Part shown: positions 8,794-17,364 of the stretch, piece after piece
Layout of the letters: the number at the start of each line of letters is the position of its first letter
How positions within the stretch are numbered: the stretch's first letter is position 1
Program-made: the position numbers and the translations under genes
The notes under the pieces: model-generated
What the model saw: the letters and a program-made list of their open reading frames with translations, nothing else
The model's database searches: none
Told to the model about the DNA's origin: nothing
Assembly: GCF_900111745.1 (NCBI RefSeq)
Contig: NZ_FOIJ01000003.1
Coordinates: 248,001-312,000 of the forward strand
Direction: 5' to 3'
Origin: Stigmatella erecta
Lineage (GTDB): Bacteria; Myxococcota; Myxococcia; Myxococcales; Myxococcaceae
Length of the DNA stretch: 64,000 nt

Positions 8794-10272
8794 TCAGGCG
8801 GTCTCGGCCACGGGCACGGCGACCTTCCAGGAGGTCCCCGCCGCCGTGTCCATGATCTCCACGCCCTGCCCCTTCAGCTCCCCGCGCAGCCGGTCCGCCT
8901 CCGCGAAGTTCTTCGCCTTGCGGGCCTCGTTGCGCTCGGAAATCAAGCGCTCCACCTGCGCCACGTCGATGCCCCGCTCCTGCACGGCCCGGTCCCGCCG
9001 CCGCAGCAGCCACTGGGTGGGCTCTTCCTCGAACAGCCCCAGCGCGCCGGAGACCTTGCGCACGTTCTCCCGCAGGGCTTGCAGCGTCCGGCCCACGAGC
9101 GCCTTGTCCTTCACGGGCGGTTTGTCGGTCAGCTCGTTCATCTGCCCGAACAGCCCCGAGAGCACGCCCAGGGCGCCCGGGCAGTTGAAGTCGTCATCCA
9201 TGGCCGCTTCGAACTGCTGGAGGAAGCGTGCGGGCTCCCCGTGCATGGGCCCCTGGCCGAAGTCCTTCCCGGCCACGCGCTCGTCCACCTTGCGCAGCGT
9301 CTCGTAGAAGTACTCCAGGCGGTATTCGGAGTCGGCGATGGCCTTGTCCGCGAAGTGCAGCGGGTGCCGGTAGTGCGTCGACAGGAAGAAGAAGCGCAGC
9401 GCCTCCGCGTCCACGCGCGACAGCGCATCCCGCAGCCGCACCACGTTGCCCAGGGACTTGGACATCTTCGCCCCCTCGATGTCGAGGAAGCCGCAGTGCA
9501 TCCAGTACTTGGCGAACGGCTTGCCGCTCGCGGCCTCGCTCTGGGCGATCTCGTTCTCGTGGTGGGGGAAGATCAGATCCAGCGCGCCCCCGTGGATGTC
9601 GAAGGACTCGCCCAGGTACTTGGCGCTCATCGCCGAGCACTCGATGTGCCAGCCCGGCCGACCCTTGCCCCACGGGCTGTCCCACGCGGGCTCGCCCGGC
9701 TTGGCGGCCTTCCAGAGCGCGAAGTCCAGCGGCTCCCGCTTCTGCTCGCCGGGGGCCACCCGCTCGCCCGCGCACAGGTCATCCAGCTTGCGCTTGGACA
9801 GCTTCGCGTACTCCGGATAGCTGCTCACCGAGAAGTACACGTCGCCCTGGGACTCGTACGCCACACCCTTGGCCACCAGTACCTCGGTGATGCGGATGAT
9901 CTCCGGCAGGTGATCGCTCACCTTGGGCGACACGTCCGGCGCCACCAGGTGCAGCGCGCGCGTGTCCTCCTCGAAGATCCTCACGAAGCGGCTGGCCAGT
10001 TCGACCGGCGTCTCCCCGGTCTCGTGCGCCGCCTTGATGATCTTGTCGTCCACGTCCGTGTAGTTGCGGACGTAGTGGACCTGGTAGCCCCGGTAGCGCA
10101 GGTAACGCACCACGACATCGAACGAGGTGAAGGTCCGCGCGTTGCCGATATGTATGTAGCTGTAGACCGTAGGCCCACACACATAGAGGCGGACGACGCC
10201 GGGCTCGGCGGTCACCAGGGGCTCCTTCTGCATCGTCAGCGTGTTGAAGAGCGCGATCGACGGCGGGGCCAC
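8794..10272 (-). CDS. cysS: Cysteinyl-tRNA synthetase
   Basis: A 492-residue class I aminoacyl-tRNA synthetase that charges tRNA-Cys. Key sites: zinc-ligand cysteine in Y-V-C-G-P-T (residue 32), the HIGH box as H-I-G-N (41-44), further zinc ligands in E-C-S and H-H-E-N-E near 207-235, and the KMSKS loop as K-M-S-K-S near 270. The C-terminal helical anticodon-binding region follows, with the family-typical E-R-N-E-A-R-K-A-K-N-F-A-E-A-D segment at about 445. Translation starts at GTG 10272 with AGGAAGGA about 6 bases upstream. It is the first gene of the run cysS, M28 peptidase, uvrB, uvrC. Length and motifs are complete. Confidence 0.97.
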   Translation of the reverse strand: MAPPSIALFNTLTMQKEPLVTAEPGVVRLYVCGPTVYSYIHIGNARTFTSFDVVVRYLRYRGYQVHYVRNYTDVDDKIIKAAHETGETPVELASRFVRIFEEDTRALHLVAPDVSPKVSDHLPEIIRITEVLVAKGVAYESQGDVYFSVSSYPEYAKLSKRKLDDLCAGERVAPGEQKREPLDFALWKAAKPGEPAWDSPWGKGRPGWHIECSAMSAKYLGESFDIHGGALDLIFPHHENEIAQSEAASGKPFAKYWMHCGFLDIEGAKMSKSLGNVVRLRDALSRVDAEALRFFFLSTHYRHPLHFADKAIADSEYRLEYFYETLRKVDERVAGKDFGQGPMHGEPARFLQQFEAAMDDDFNCPGALGVLSGLFGQMNELTDKPPVKDKALVGRTLQALRENVRKVSGALGLFEEEPTQWLLRRRDRAVQERGIDVAQVERLISERNEARKAKNFAEADRLRGELKGQGVEIMDTAAGTSWKVAVPVAETA

Positions 10273-10369
10273 GGTGGGGTTCCTTCCTGAGCAGAATGAA
10301 TGAAGGCGGTCACTCTAGTCTCCAGGATATGGCAGGGCCAGCCACCAATCTGGGAGAATAGGAACAGGC

Positions 10370-11065
10370 ATGGCTCCCTCCAACCCCAAGCGGCCCCCTC
10401 GTCCCCCTCAGCCCCCGGGTCTGCCGGCGTCCAAGAAGCAGGAGGTGGAGTTGCCCTTCGACGACGACGAAATCACCCCGCTGCAGGCGGATGATCCCCG
10501 GCCCCAGCGCGTCCCCCAGTTCCCCATGGGGCCCCGCCGCTCGCCCCGGGGGGCCCGCAGCCCGCGCCAGGCCAACCAGGACCGTGAGCTGCTGCCCCGG
10601 TTCGACGCGCGCGAATACGCCGGGACCAGCCCCTTGGCGGTGTCGCTCTACGTGGAGAAAGGCCCCGGCGCAGGCCAGCTCATGCCCATCCCCCAGGGAA
10701 CGCTCGTCATCGGCCGCGCGTCGGCGTGTGACTTGCGCCTCCAGCATCCGTCCATCAGCCGCCGCCACGTGCAGCTGCTGCGCACCGGGGACATCCTCCT
10801 CTTGAAGGACCTGGGCAGCCAGAACGGCACGTTCGTCAACCGCGTGAAAATCGAGGGGGACACGCAGCTGCGCCCGGGGGACGAACTCACGCTGGGCAAC
10901 TCCGTCCTCAAGCTGCGAGGCCCGGGAAGCCCGGCCCCGGCGGCCCCGAGCACCGCCCTCCCGGAGGGCCTGCCCATGCGCCGGCCCTTGCGGCTCCGGC
11001 ACCTCGCCCTGGCGACCCTGGGCCTGGGGCTGCTCGTGACCCTCTTCTCGCTGATCTTCCTGTAG
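10370..11065 (+). CDS. FHA domain protein with C-terminal membrane anchor
   Basis: A 231-residue protein with a disordered Pro/Arg-rich N-terminus (1-80), one forkhead-associated domain at about 90-180, and a single hydrophobic helix at the very C-terminus (about 207-230). The FHA core is clear: V-I-G-R-A-S-A-C-D-L-R-L, S-I-S-R-R-H-V and L-G-S-Q-N-G-T-F-V-N. FHA domains bind phosphothreonine, so this is probably a reader of one of the many Ser/Thr kinases of these bacteria, held at the inner membrane with the FHA domain facing the cytoplasm. There is no signal peptide. It is divergent from cysS (97-base gap) and converges on the next gene. A second tail-anchored FHA protein lies at 18888-19718. 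Confidence 0.88.
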   Translation: MAPSNPKRPPRPPQPPGLPASKKQEVELPFDDDEITPLQADDPRPQRVPQFPMGPRRSPRGARSPRQANQDRELLPRFDAREYAGTSPLAVSLYVEKGPGAGQLMPIPQGTLVIGRASACDLRLQHPSISRRHVQLLRTGDILLLKDLGSQNGTFVNRVKIEGDTQLRPGDELTLGNSVLKLRGPGSPAPAAPSTALPEGLPMRRPLRLRHLALATLGLGLLVTLFSLIFL

Positions 11066-11077
11066 CGCCCCGCGCGT

Positions 11078-11734
11078 TCAGCCGGCCGGAGACCGGGGCC
11101 GGCGCAGGCTCCGCACCAGGAGCACGCCGTTGGCGGCGGCGAAGGCGCCCAGCAACACCGCCACCCCGGCCCGGCCCCAATCCTCCCCGGGCCGCTGCCC
11201 CTCGATGACGATCCACAGCCGGCCGTCCAGGGGCTGAAGCTCGCCCTTCTGGCGCAGCACCGCGAAGGCCTCCTGGTAGCGCGGGGCCTCCTCCTCCGCG
11301 AGCAGCCGGCCCCGGACGGCGAACGGCCGGGGATCCGGCGGTGGAGGGGGCCGGCCCGGAATCCACTCCTCCCCCGGCAGGGCCGGCCGGCGGACCACGA
11401 AGGGGGACTCCCTCAGCCCCACCAGCACATGGAGCGCCTCGCCGTCCCGCTCATAGGCGCCGTGCGACGCCGGCACGCCGTGCACCTGGGCATACCGGTT
11501 GGAGCTCAATGCTTCGAGGCGGTACTCCCCTTCGGCCCCGAGCGACAGGGGGGTGCGCGGCGAGACGAGGTAGGCCAGCTCCCGCCGCTGCATCCACAGC
11601 AGCGCCACGCTCACCGCGATGGCCGCCAGGGCCATGGGGGGCCGGATCGCGCCCCGGGAGCGCCGCGCCAACCGGGCCTCCAGCTCCGCGATGCGCCGCT
11701 GACGCTCTTCCTGGACGCGCTGTGCCTCGGACAT
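11078..11734 (-). CDS. Membrane protein with two transmembrane helices, unknown function
   Basis: A 218-residue protein that I do not recognise. The start M-S-E-A-Q-R-V at 11734 was preferred because the longer frame runs through the cdnL terminator. Residues 1-30 are a charged, Arg/Glu-rich helix, followed by a first membrane helix (about 33-48, A-L-A-A-I-A-V-S-V-A-L-L-W). A 130-residue loop follows with a β-rich stretch and a Pro-rich P-G-R-P-P-P-P-P-D-P-R segment, then a second membrane helix (about 188-205) and a basic tail. This topology puts the middle domain in the periplasm. No ribosome-binding site can be placed, because the terminator T tract abuts the ATG, so expression must come from within or by leaky read-through. 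Confidence 0.65.
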   Translation of the reverse strand: MSEAQRVQEERQRRIAELEARLARRSRGAIRPPMALAAIAVSVALLWMQRRELAYLVSPRTPLSLGAEGEYRLEALSSNRYAQVHGVPASHGAYERDGEALHVLVGLRESPFVVRRPALPGEEWIPGRPPPPPDPRPFAVRGRLLAEEEAPRYQEAFAVLRQKGELQPLDGRLWIVIEGQRPGEDWGRAGVAVLLGAFAAANGVLLVRSLRRPRSPAG

Positions 11735-11735
11735 G

Positions 11736-11768
11736 AAAAAGCCCTGGACCCCACGAAGGGGCCCAGGG
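11736..11768 (-). terminator. Strong intrinsic terminator of cdnL
   Basis: On the minus strand an 11-bp stem (one G-U pair) closes on a TTCGT loop (11742-11768) and is followed by CTTTTT. The cdnL stop codon is 29 bases upstream. The T tract ends one base before the ATG of the next minus-strand gene. Confidence 0.9.
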
Positions 11769-11797
11769 CCGAGCATGCGCCAGCGGAAGCGGGCGCG

Positions 11798-12295
11798 CTA
11801 GGAGGCGATGTTGAAGATCTTCTTCAGGTCGGACTCGATCTCCTCTTCGGAGCAGTCCTTGGCCAGCGACAGCTCCTTGATGAGCAGCGAGCGCGCCGTG
11901 TCCAGCATCTTGCGCTCGCCAAAGGAGAGGTCCTTGTCGCCCTTGAGGAGGTACAGATCGCGCAGCACCTCGGCGATCTCGAAGACGGAGCCCGTCTTGA
12001 TCTTCTCCATGTACTCGCGGTAGCGCCGGTTCCAGGTCGTGGAGTCGACCGAGATGTCCTTCTCCTTGAGGATGGAATAGACCTGCTTGACGTCCTCCTC
12101 GCTGATGATCTCCCGCAGGCCCACCGAGCCGACCTTATTGATCGGAATCATGATCCGCATCCCGTTCTCCAGGATGCGCAGCACGTAGAAGGACTGACGC
12201 TGACCGGCCACTTCGGTGTGCTCGATACCCATGACCTCGCCAACGCCCTGGCCCGGGTAAACCGCCTTGTCACCAGTCTTGAAGCTGGTCTGCAC
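11798..12295 (-). CDS. cdnL: CdnL, CarD_N-like RNA polymerase-binding transcription regulator
   Basis: A 165-residue CdnL. It binds the RNA polymerase β subunit through its N-terminal Tudor-like domain and stabilises open complexes at rRNA and other housekeeping promoters; it is essential in Myxococcus xanthus. The sequence begins V/M-Q-T-S-F-K-T-G-D-K-A-V-Y-P-G, as in the Myxococcus protein from memory. The N-terminal domain spans about 1-68 and the helical DNA-contacting C-terminal domain 70-160 (with T-T-W-N-R-R-Y-R-E-Y). The start is GTG 12295, supported by AAGGAGG at 12304-12310, 9 bases upstream; the open frame further upstream is out of family. It is monocistronic, ending in the terminator at 11736-11768, and is divergent from comEC. 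Confidence 0.96.
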   Translation of the reverse strand: MQTSFKTGDKAVYPGQGVGEVMGIEHTEVAGQRQSFYVLRILENGMRIMIPINKVGSVGLREIISEEDVKQVYSILKEKDISVDSTTWNRRYREYMEKIKTGSVFEIAEVLRDLYLLKGDKDLSFGERKMLDTARSLLIKELSLAKDCSEEEIESDLKKIFNIAS

Positions 12296-12495
12296 TCTTT
12301 GCCGCCTCCTTGAGAATGATTCCGGCTCCGGCCACCTGAAGCACGGCCTAACTACCACAAACCACATCCTCCAGCAACATACCGTCACAGAAGCTCTTGA
12401 CCGCTTCAGAACGCGCCGACTACCGTGTCGGATTTCGTGCGCGTTATCCGCCGCTGTGGGTGACGCATCAGGGGCAGGACGGGCGAGGTGGGGTT

Positions 12496-14967
12496 GTGAA
12501 TCGCTATGCGTGGCGCGACCTCGGGGCGCGGCCATTTGTGTTTCCAGCGATGAGCCTGATGCTGGGCGCTGCTGCGAACACAGCAAGAACCGAAAGCTTT
12601 CACTGGCTATTCCTAGGCGTCGCGGCTGTCTTGAGCTCAGCCGCCTGGGCGTTCGCTCGCCTGCCTGGTGCCCACCTGGGGGTGCTGTTCGCGCTGGGGG
12701 CCGTTGGCGCGGGACTGGCAGGGCTTGAGGCCCGGGTGGACGTGCCCCCCGCGTTGATCCACGGCGGATCCGCCCTTCTGGAGGGCGACGTCGAACGTGT
12801 GGATCATTTCGATGAGGCCGTACGCGTGCACCTGGCCGTGGCCCGGGCCGGGGCGCTGGAGGCTCCCGCGGGCCCGGCGCGCTTCCGCGCCAGCCTCACC
12901 CTGCAGGGCACGCCGCCGCCGTTGCTGCCCGGCCAGCGCGTCCACGCCGAGGCGCGCCTCCAGCCCCTGGAGCCCGCGGGCAACCCCGGGGAGAAGGACT
13001 TCACGCCCCTGCGGCGCCGGCGTGCGTTTGTCTTCACCGGGAGCGTCAAGGCGGGACGGCTGCTGGTGGTGTCCCAGGCGCCCGCGTGGCGCCAGTACGT
13101 CGAGCGGACCCAGCAGGGGCTCGCGCGGGCCGTCCGGGCGGTGGCCCCCTCGGAGGATGCGGCGGCGCTGTTTCTCACCCTGGCCGCCGGGCAGCGGGCC
13201 TCGCTCGACGATGCGCTGGAGGATGCCTTCTCCCGGAGTGGGCTGGCCCACGTGCTCAGCGTGAGCGGCCTGCACGTGGCGGCGCTCGCGCTGATGACGC
13301 TGGCCCTGCTGCGGCGGATGCTCGTCCGGGTGGGCGTGCGCTTCCGGGGGATGGATGCCCGGAGGGTGGCCGCCCCCGCGTCGATTCCCTTCGTCTGGGC
13401 CTACGTGCTCTTCACCGGGAGCCAGCCGCCCGCGGTGCGCTCGGCGGTCATGGCCACGGTGGTGCTGCTGGGCCTGGCGCTGTGGCGCCGCGCCGATGGG
13501 CTCAACAGCCTGGCCGCCGCGGCGGTGGTGCTCATCGTCTGGGCGCCCTCCAGCGTGGCGGACCTGTCGCTCCAGCTCTCGTTTCTCGCCGTGCTGAGCT
13601 TGCTGCTGCTCACGCCCGCCCTGCGGGAGGCCCTTCCCGTCCCGCCGCCGGAGGCCCAGGAGAAGCGCTGGCTCGTGCGCCTCGCCCAGAAGGCACGGGA
13701 AACCCTCCTGGAGACGTTCTGCGCCAGCGTCGCGGTGACGGGGGCGAGCCTGCCCCTGGTGGCCAGCGCCTTCGGCCGCGCGAGCCTCGCCGGCCTCATC
13801 TCCAACATCGTCTGTCTGCCCCTGTGTGGCCTGCTCACGGGCTTCGCCGCGGGCGGGGCGGCCCTCTTCACGGTGGCCCCGGTGCTGGCCACGCCGGTGC
13901 TGTGGGGCGGCGCCTGGGCCTCGGAGGTGCTGCTCATCCTCACCCGCTTCTTCGCCGAGGTTCCGCTCGCCACGGTGGACCTGCCCCCCTTCGGTGGGGT
14001 GGCCACGGCCCTGTACACGCTCGGCCTCGGGGCGTGGGCGCTCGGCAACGGGCGCTGGAGGCTCGGCGCGCTGGCGGCCCCCGTGGCGCTGGCGATGGCC
14101 TTTCTTACCCCCTGGCTCATGCCCCAGCCCGCCCTGCGCATCACCTTTCTCTCGGTGGGCCAGGGCGACGCGGCGGTGATCAGCTCGCGGGGCCAGCATG
14201 CCCTGGTGGATGGCGGCGGGGTGCCCCAGGGGGCCGACACCGGGGCGCGGTTCGTCCTGCCGTTCCTCGCCCACGAGCGCATCGGGCGGCTGGCCCTCAC
14301 CATCCTGTCCCACCCCCATCCCGACCATGCGCTCGGGCTCATCTCCACCCTGGGCAAGGTCCCCACGGATCAACTCTGGCTTCCCTCGGGCACCACGGAG
14401 GGCGCCCTGTCCCGGAAGCTCATCGCCGCCGCGGGGCCCGCCCAGGTGCAGGAAGTGGAGGTGGGGAGCACCTCCTTCGCGCTGGGCGAGGCCACCCTGG
14501 AGGTGCTGGGGCCGCCACGGTCAGACCAGCGGGACTTGCTCGAAGGGGTCAACGACCAGAGCGTGGTGGTGCTCGTGCGCCACGGAGAGGTGAGCGTGCT
14601 CCTGGCGGGCGACGTGGAGGAGGCAGGCGAGGAGGCCCTGCTCGAACACCTGGGGCCCGTCACCGTGCTCAAGGCGCCCCACCATGGCTCGCGGACCTCC
14701 TCCACCCCGCCGTTCATCGAACGGACCCGGCCCCGGTACGTCGTCTTCTGTGTGGGGCGCCGCAACCGCTTTGGCTTCCCCCATCCCGAAGTCGAAGCGC
14801 GCTACCGGGCCCAGGGCAGCGAGTGCTTCCGGACCGACACGGACGGCGCCGTCACCTTGGAAAGCGACGGGCAGGATGTCCGCCTGCATACCTTCCTTGC
14901 ACGCGAGGCTCCCCCGGCCGCACGCCCAGTTGCCCCTGTCGCACACCGTCCCCACCCTGGGGGTTAA
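12496..14967 (+). CDS. comEC: ComEC/Rec2-type DNA uptake channel
   Basis: An 823-residue inner-membrane protein expected to carry single-stranded DNA into the cytoplasm during transformation. The N-terminus has two to three membrane helices followed by a soluble OB-like domain (DUF4131, about 60-190). The polytopic ComEC core is at about 225-510, with the conserved L-S-V-S-G-L-H motif near 253. A C-terminal metallo-β-lactamase domain (about 545-790) has H-P-H-P-D-H near 606 and L-K-A-P-H-H-G-S-R-T-S near 727, so the nuclease-type metal site looks intact. The start was set at GTG 12496 behind GAGGTGGGG; an in-frame codon at 12397 would add 33 residues that do not look like ComEC. The stop codon overlaps the start of the next gene (TAATG). 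Confidence 0.92.
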   Translation: MNRYAWRDLGARPFVFPAMSLMLGAAANTARTESFHWLFLGVAAVLSSAAWAFARLPGAHLGVLFALGAVGAGLAGLEARVDVPPALIHGGSALLEGDVERVDHFDEAVRVHLAVARAGALEAPAGPARFRASLTLQGTPPPLLPGQRVHAEARLQPLEPAGNPGEKDFTPLRRRRAFVFTGSVKAGRLLVVSQAPAWRQYVERTQQGLARAVRAVAPSEDAAALFLTLAAGQRASLDDALEDAFSRSGLAHVLSVSGLHVAALALMTLALLRRMLVRVGVRFRGMDARRVAAPASIPFVWAYVLFTGSQPPAVRSAVMATVVLLGLALWRRADGLNSLAAAAVVLIVWAPSSVADLSLQLSFLAVLSLLLLTPALREALPVPPPEAQEKRWLVRLAQKARETLLETFCASVAVTGASLPLVASAFGRASLAGLISNIVCLPLCGLLTGFAAGGAALFTVAPVLATPVLWGGAWASEVLLILTRFFAEVPLATVDLPPFGGVATALYTLGLGAWALGNGRWRLGALAAPVALAMAFLTPWLMPQPALRITFLSVGQGDAAVISSRGQHALVDGGGVPQGADTGARFVLPFLAHERIGRLALTILSHPHPDHALGLISTLGKVPTDQLWLPSGTTEGALSRKLIAAAGPAQVQEVEVGSTSFALGEATLEVLGPPRSDQRDLLEGVNDQSVVVLVRHGEVSVLLAGDVEEAGEEALLEHLGPVTVLKAPHHGSRTSSTPPFIERTRPRYVVFCVGRRNRFGFPHPEVEARYRAQGSECFRTDTDGAVTLESDGQDVRLHTFLAREAPPAARPVAPVAHRPHPGG

Positions 14968-15221
14968 TGATCCCTGACGATCTCGACCTGAGACAGCTCA
15001 CTCTTGAAATCAAGACCGCCCTGGGGCCCGGTGAACCCGTGGGGTACCTGCGAGGCAAGTCCGTGATGCGCAACCTCCTCGTGGACATGAAGGGCTACTC
15101 CGAGCTGGAGGCCGAGGAGCTCATCGACACCCTGGAGCTCCAAGGCTTCCTCCGCTTCCTGGGCGATCCCACCGAGCGGTCCGTGGCCGACTCGCACTGG
15201 GACATCTCGCCTCACGCCTGA
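14967..15221 (+). CDS. 84-residue protein translationally coupled to comEC
   Basis: A small soluble protein of 84 residues that I do not recognise. It starts on the ATG embedded in the comEC stop (TAATG, 14965-14969), so it is almost certainly translated by re-initiation after comEC. It has no signal peptide, cysteine or membrane segment. The middle third (L-V-D-M-K-G-Y-S-E-L-E-A-E-E-L) is acidic and helical and ends in L-E-L-Q-G-F-L-R-F. This resembles small helix-turn-helix or adaptor-like proteins, but nothing decisive is visible. The coupling suggests a partner or accessory of ComEC, by inference only. It runs to within 10 bases of a convergent lipoprotein gene. Confidence 0.75.
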   Translation: MIPDDLDLRQLTLEIKTALGPGEPVGYLRGKSVMRNLLVDMKGYSELEAEELIDTLELQGFLRFLGDPTERSVADSHWDISPHA

Positions 15222-15231
15222 CCGGCGCCGT

Positions 15232-16419
15232 TCACTCGAACGTGAGCCACCCGAAGCGGGGCAGTGCGTGGAAGTCCCCGATGAAGAGCGGGGAGAACGC
15301 CTGCCCCTCCACGTTGCGCCGTCCGAGGTGTTCCAGCCGGTAGAGGTTGAAGCGCCAGCGGTCCCCCTTGAGAGGGGGCACGTGGGGCACCTCGGCCAAC
15401 CGCGCGAACGGAATCTGCATCTCCACCGTCCAGCCCTCGTCCCGGTCCGCCGGGTCGTCCAGCGTCCCGCGCACCTTCACCGCCGTCTTCATGCCGGAGT
15501 CCCAGCTCAGGTCCATTCCCTGCCGGCGCGCGGGGAAGTACGCATCGAAGAGGACGTTGTGCGGAGAGACCTGCAGCTCGTTGTAGGTCTTCCCGTCCGC
15601 GTTGGCGTCCAGGAAGACTTCCACCACCTCTTGCTCGTAGATGGGCGCATCCCGCGTGCGCAGGGTTCCCCAGACATCGGGATCCTCCACGTCGAACGCG
15701 ACGTAGAGCGAAGCATCGTCGTAGAGCAACCGCGCCTCCGTCCTCAACGAGGCGCTCCGCCCATCGAAGCTGCCGCGCAGCACCACGGGGGTGGCCTCTT
15801 TCCAGGCCGCGTCGTCCAGCACGCCATCCAGCACCAGCGGCTTGGAGGCCCGCTGGACCTTGTACTCGGGGAGCTCGGGCGCCTGGCCCAGCTCGGGCCC
15901 CAGCAGCCGGTTCGCACCATCCTGCGCCCGCGGCGCATCCACCCCGAGGCGCTCGTCCCCTTTCCAGAAGCCGAGCATCACCCGGACGGGCGCGGGCGGC
16001 ATCTCCACGGTGTGGACGTCTTCGACCACCTTGCCCAGCGGCCATGAGCCCAGCGGCGCGGCCCCGTTCTGGAACTCGTGGTCGGCGTTGACCACCATCT
16101 GCCCCGTCTCCGCGTCCACCACGTGGACGAAGAACCGGAACCCCTCCGGGGGCGCACGCACCGCTTGAAAGTAATGCGAGAGCTGCACCGCCTGTCCCGG
16201 AGAGGGCTGCACGGGGGAGACGCGGGAGCCCAGGTACACCAGCGCGCCACCGCCCAACGTGGCCCCACTGCGGAAGGTCAGGTCCGCGGGCGCGGCGCCC
16301 AGCGTCTTGACCTGGGCCGAGGCCGCCGGCTTCCGGGAGCGAGGACCGGCCTGTTCATCCCGGCAAGCGGCGAGAATCAGGCCCAACACGGGAAGGAAAA
16401 CCAGGGAAAGAGGACGCAT
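15232..16419 (-). CDS. Lipoprotein with CBM9/DOMON-like domain
   Basis: A 395-residue lipoprotein. The start at 16419 gives a short basic N-terminus, a hydrophobic core and the lipobox L-I-L-A-A-C at about residue 21; the +2 residue is Arg, so the outer membrane is a reasonable destination. Residues 40-190 are an unassigned β-rich domain containing F-F-V-H-V-V-D-A-E-T-G and W-P-L-G-K-V-V-E-D, resembling domains found with oligosaccharide- or cytochrome-associated proteins. Residues 205-395 match carbohydrate-binding family 9-like domains: L-V-L-D-G-V-L-D-D-A-A-W near the start, L-Y-V-A-F-D-V-E-D-P-D-V-W in the middle and R-F-N-L-Y-R-L-E near the end. It may bind a glycan or a haem cofactor. 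It is divergent from the lectin gene. Confidence 0.82.
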   Translation of the reverse strand: MRPLSLVFLPVLGLILAACRDEQAGPRSRKPAASAQVKTLGAAPADLTFRSGATLGGGALVYLGSRVSPVQPSPGQAVQLSHYFQAVRAPPEGFRFFVHVVDAETGQMVVNADHEFQNGAAPLGSWPLGKVVEDVHTVEMPPAPVRVMLGFWKGDERLGVDAPRAQDGANRLLGPELGQAPELPEYKVQRASKPLVLDGVLDDAAWKEATPVVLRGSFDGRSASLRTEARLLYDDASLYVAFDVEDPDVWGTLRTRDAPIYEQEVVEVFLDANADGKTYNELQVSPHNVLFDAYFPARRQGMDLSWDSGMKTAVKVRGTLDDPADRDEGWTVEMQIPFARLAEVPHVPPLKGDRWRFNLYRLEHLGRRNVEGQAFSPLFIGDFHALPRFGWLTFE

Positions 16420-16537
16420 CCGGGGGTCGACTCTACGCCCAGGACGCCGCCCACGGCCCGGCCCTTCTGAATTATTTCCCCCCTCGCACAGTCCACTGAT
16501 CAACGCGGCTCCGAATGGACAATGCCGGGAGAAACAG

Positions 16538-17329
16538 ATGATGCGCGGTCAGGGCAGTGCGCGGCGAAGTGATGTGGCGGAACGGATGGTGCAGGCGTTG
16601 AAGTGGCTGACGGCGTGTGCGGCCCTCGTGGTGCCCCTGTCGATGGCGCACGCGGGCTCGAGCCCACAGCACTCCCGGGATGAATCGACGAATGCGCGGG
16701 GGCCCAACCGCTGCACCCAGGACTCGCACTGCGACGGCCTGCGGACCTGCAGCAGCTCGGGCTGGTGCCAGGGAGAAGCGCGGCCCCAGCCTTCCGCCCC
16801 GTCCCGCCCGCCCCCTTCGGGAACCCCTCACTACAACGCTCCTCCCCCGAGGCCCGAGCCCCACCGGCCTCCCGTCCCGGAGGGACCGCGGCTGCCCCAG
16901 CGCCGGATCCAGCTCCAGAGCCGGTTGGCGGACGTGCTGGCCAGCGTGGAGGACCATGACCGCCGGCAGGGTTCGGCGGCCATCGTGGCCCCGCCCCGCC
17001 GGCGCGGCCGTGACAACATGAGCTGGGATCTCATCCCGGTGCCCGGCGGGTTCTACATCCAGAACCGGGACACGGGGCGGGTCCTGGACATCGAAGGGGC
17101 CAACCCGAACCCCGCCGCGCACGTCATCACCTGGCCGTACTCCGGGGCGTCCCATCAGCTGTGGCGGTTCGTGCCCTCCCCCGTGCCGGGCTACTTCTAC
17201 ATCCAGAGCCAGCTCAACGGCTTCGTCCTCGACATCGAGGGAGGCAACACCTCCCACGGCGCCCTCATCGCGTATCCGATGAACCGCCCCGCGTCGGACA
17301 ACCAGCTCTGGCGGATCGTCTCCCGCTGA
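16538..17329 (+). CDS. Exported ricin-type β-trefoil lectin
   Basis: A 263-residue exported protein. The start is ATG 16538 (adjacent ATG codons at 16538 and 16541, weak GGGAGA upstream); the ATG at 16586 would give a more compact signal peptide. A hydrophobic signal (L-T-A-C-A-A-L-V-V-P-L-S-M-A-H-A) ends near residue 34. A small Cys-rich module follows (C-T-Q-D-S-H-C, C-S-S-S-G-W-C), which looks like a disulfide-stapled domain. A Pro-rich linker leads to a ricin-B-like lectin with two clear repeats: N-R-D-T-G-R-V-L-D-I-E-G and Q-L-N-G-F-V-L-D-I-E-G, with the Q-x-W motifs H-Q-L-W-R-F and N-Q-L-W-R-I. This fold binds galactose-type sugars, so cell-surface or prey binding is plausible. Only part of a full trefoil is visible. 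Confidence 0.85.
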   Translation: MMRGQGSARRSDVAERMVQALKWLTACAALVVPLSMAHAGSSPQHSRDESTNARGPNRCTQDSHCDGLRTCSSSGWCQGEARPQPSAPSRPPPSGTPHYNAPPPRPEPHRPPVPEGPRLPQRRIQLQSRLADVLASVEDHDRRQGSAAIVAPPRRRGRDNMSWDLIPVPGGFYIQNRDTGRVLDIEGANPNPAAHVITWPYSGASHQLWRFVPSPVPGYFYIQSQLNGFVLDIEGGNTSHGALIAYPMNRPASDNQLWRIVSR

Positions 17330-17364
17330 GGCAGGCCCCTCGCATCCATGCCAGAGTGACGGGC

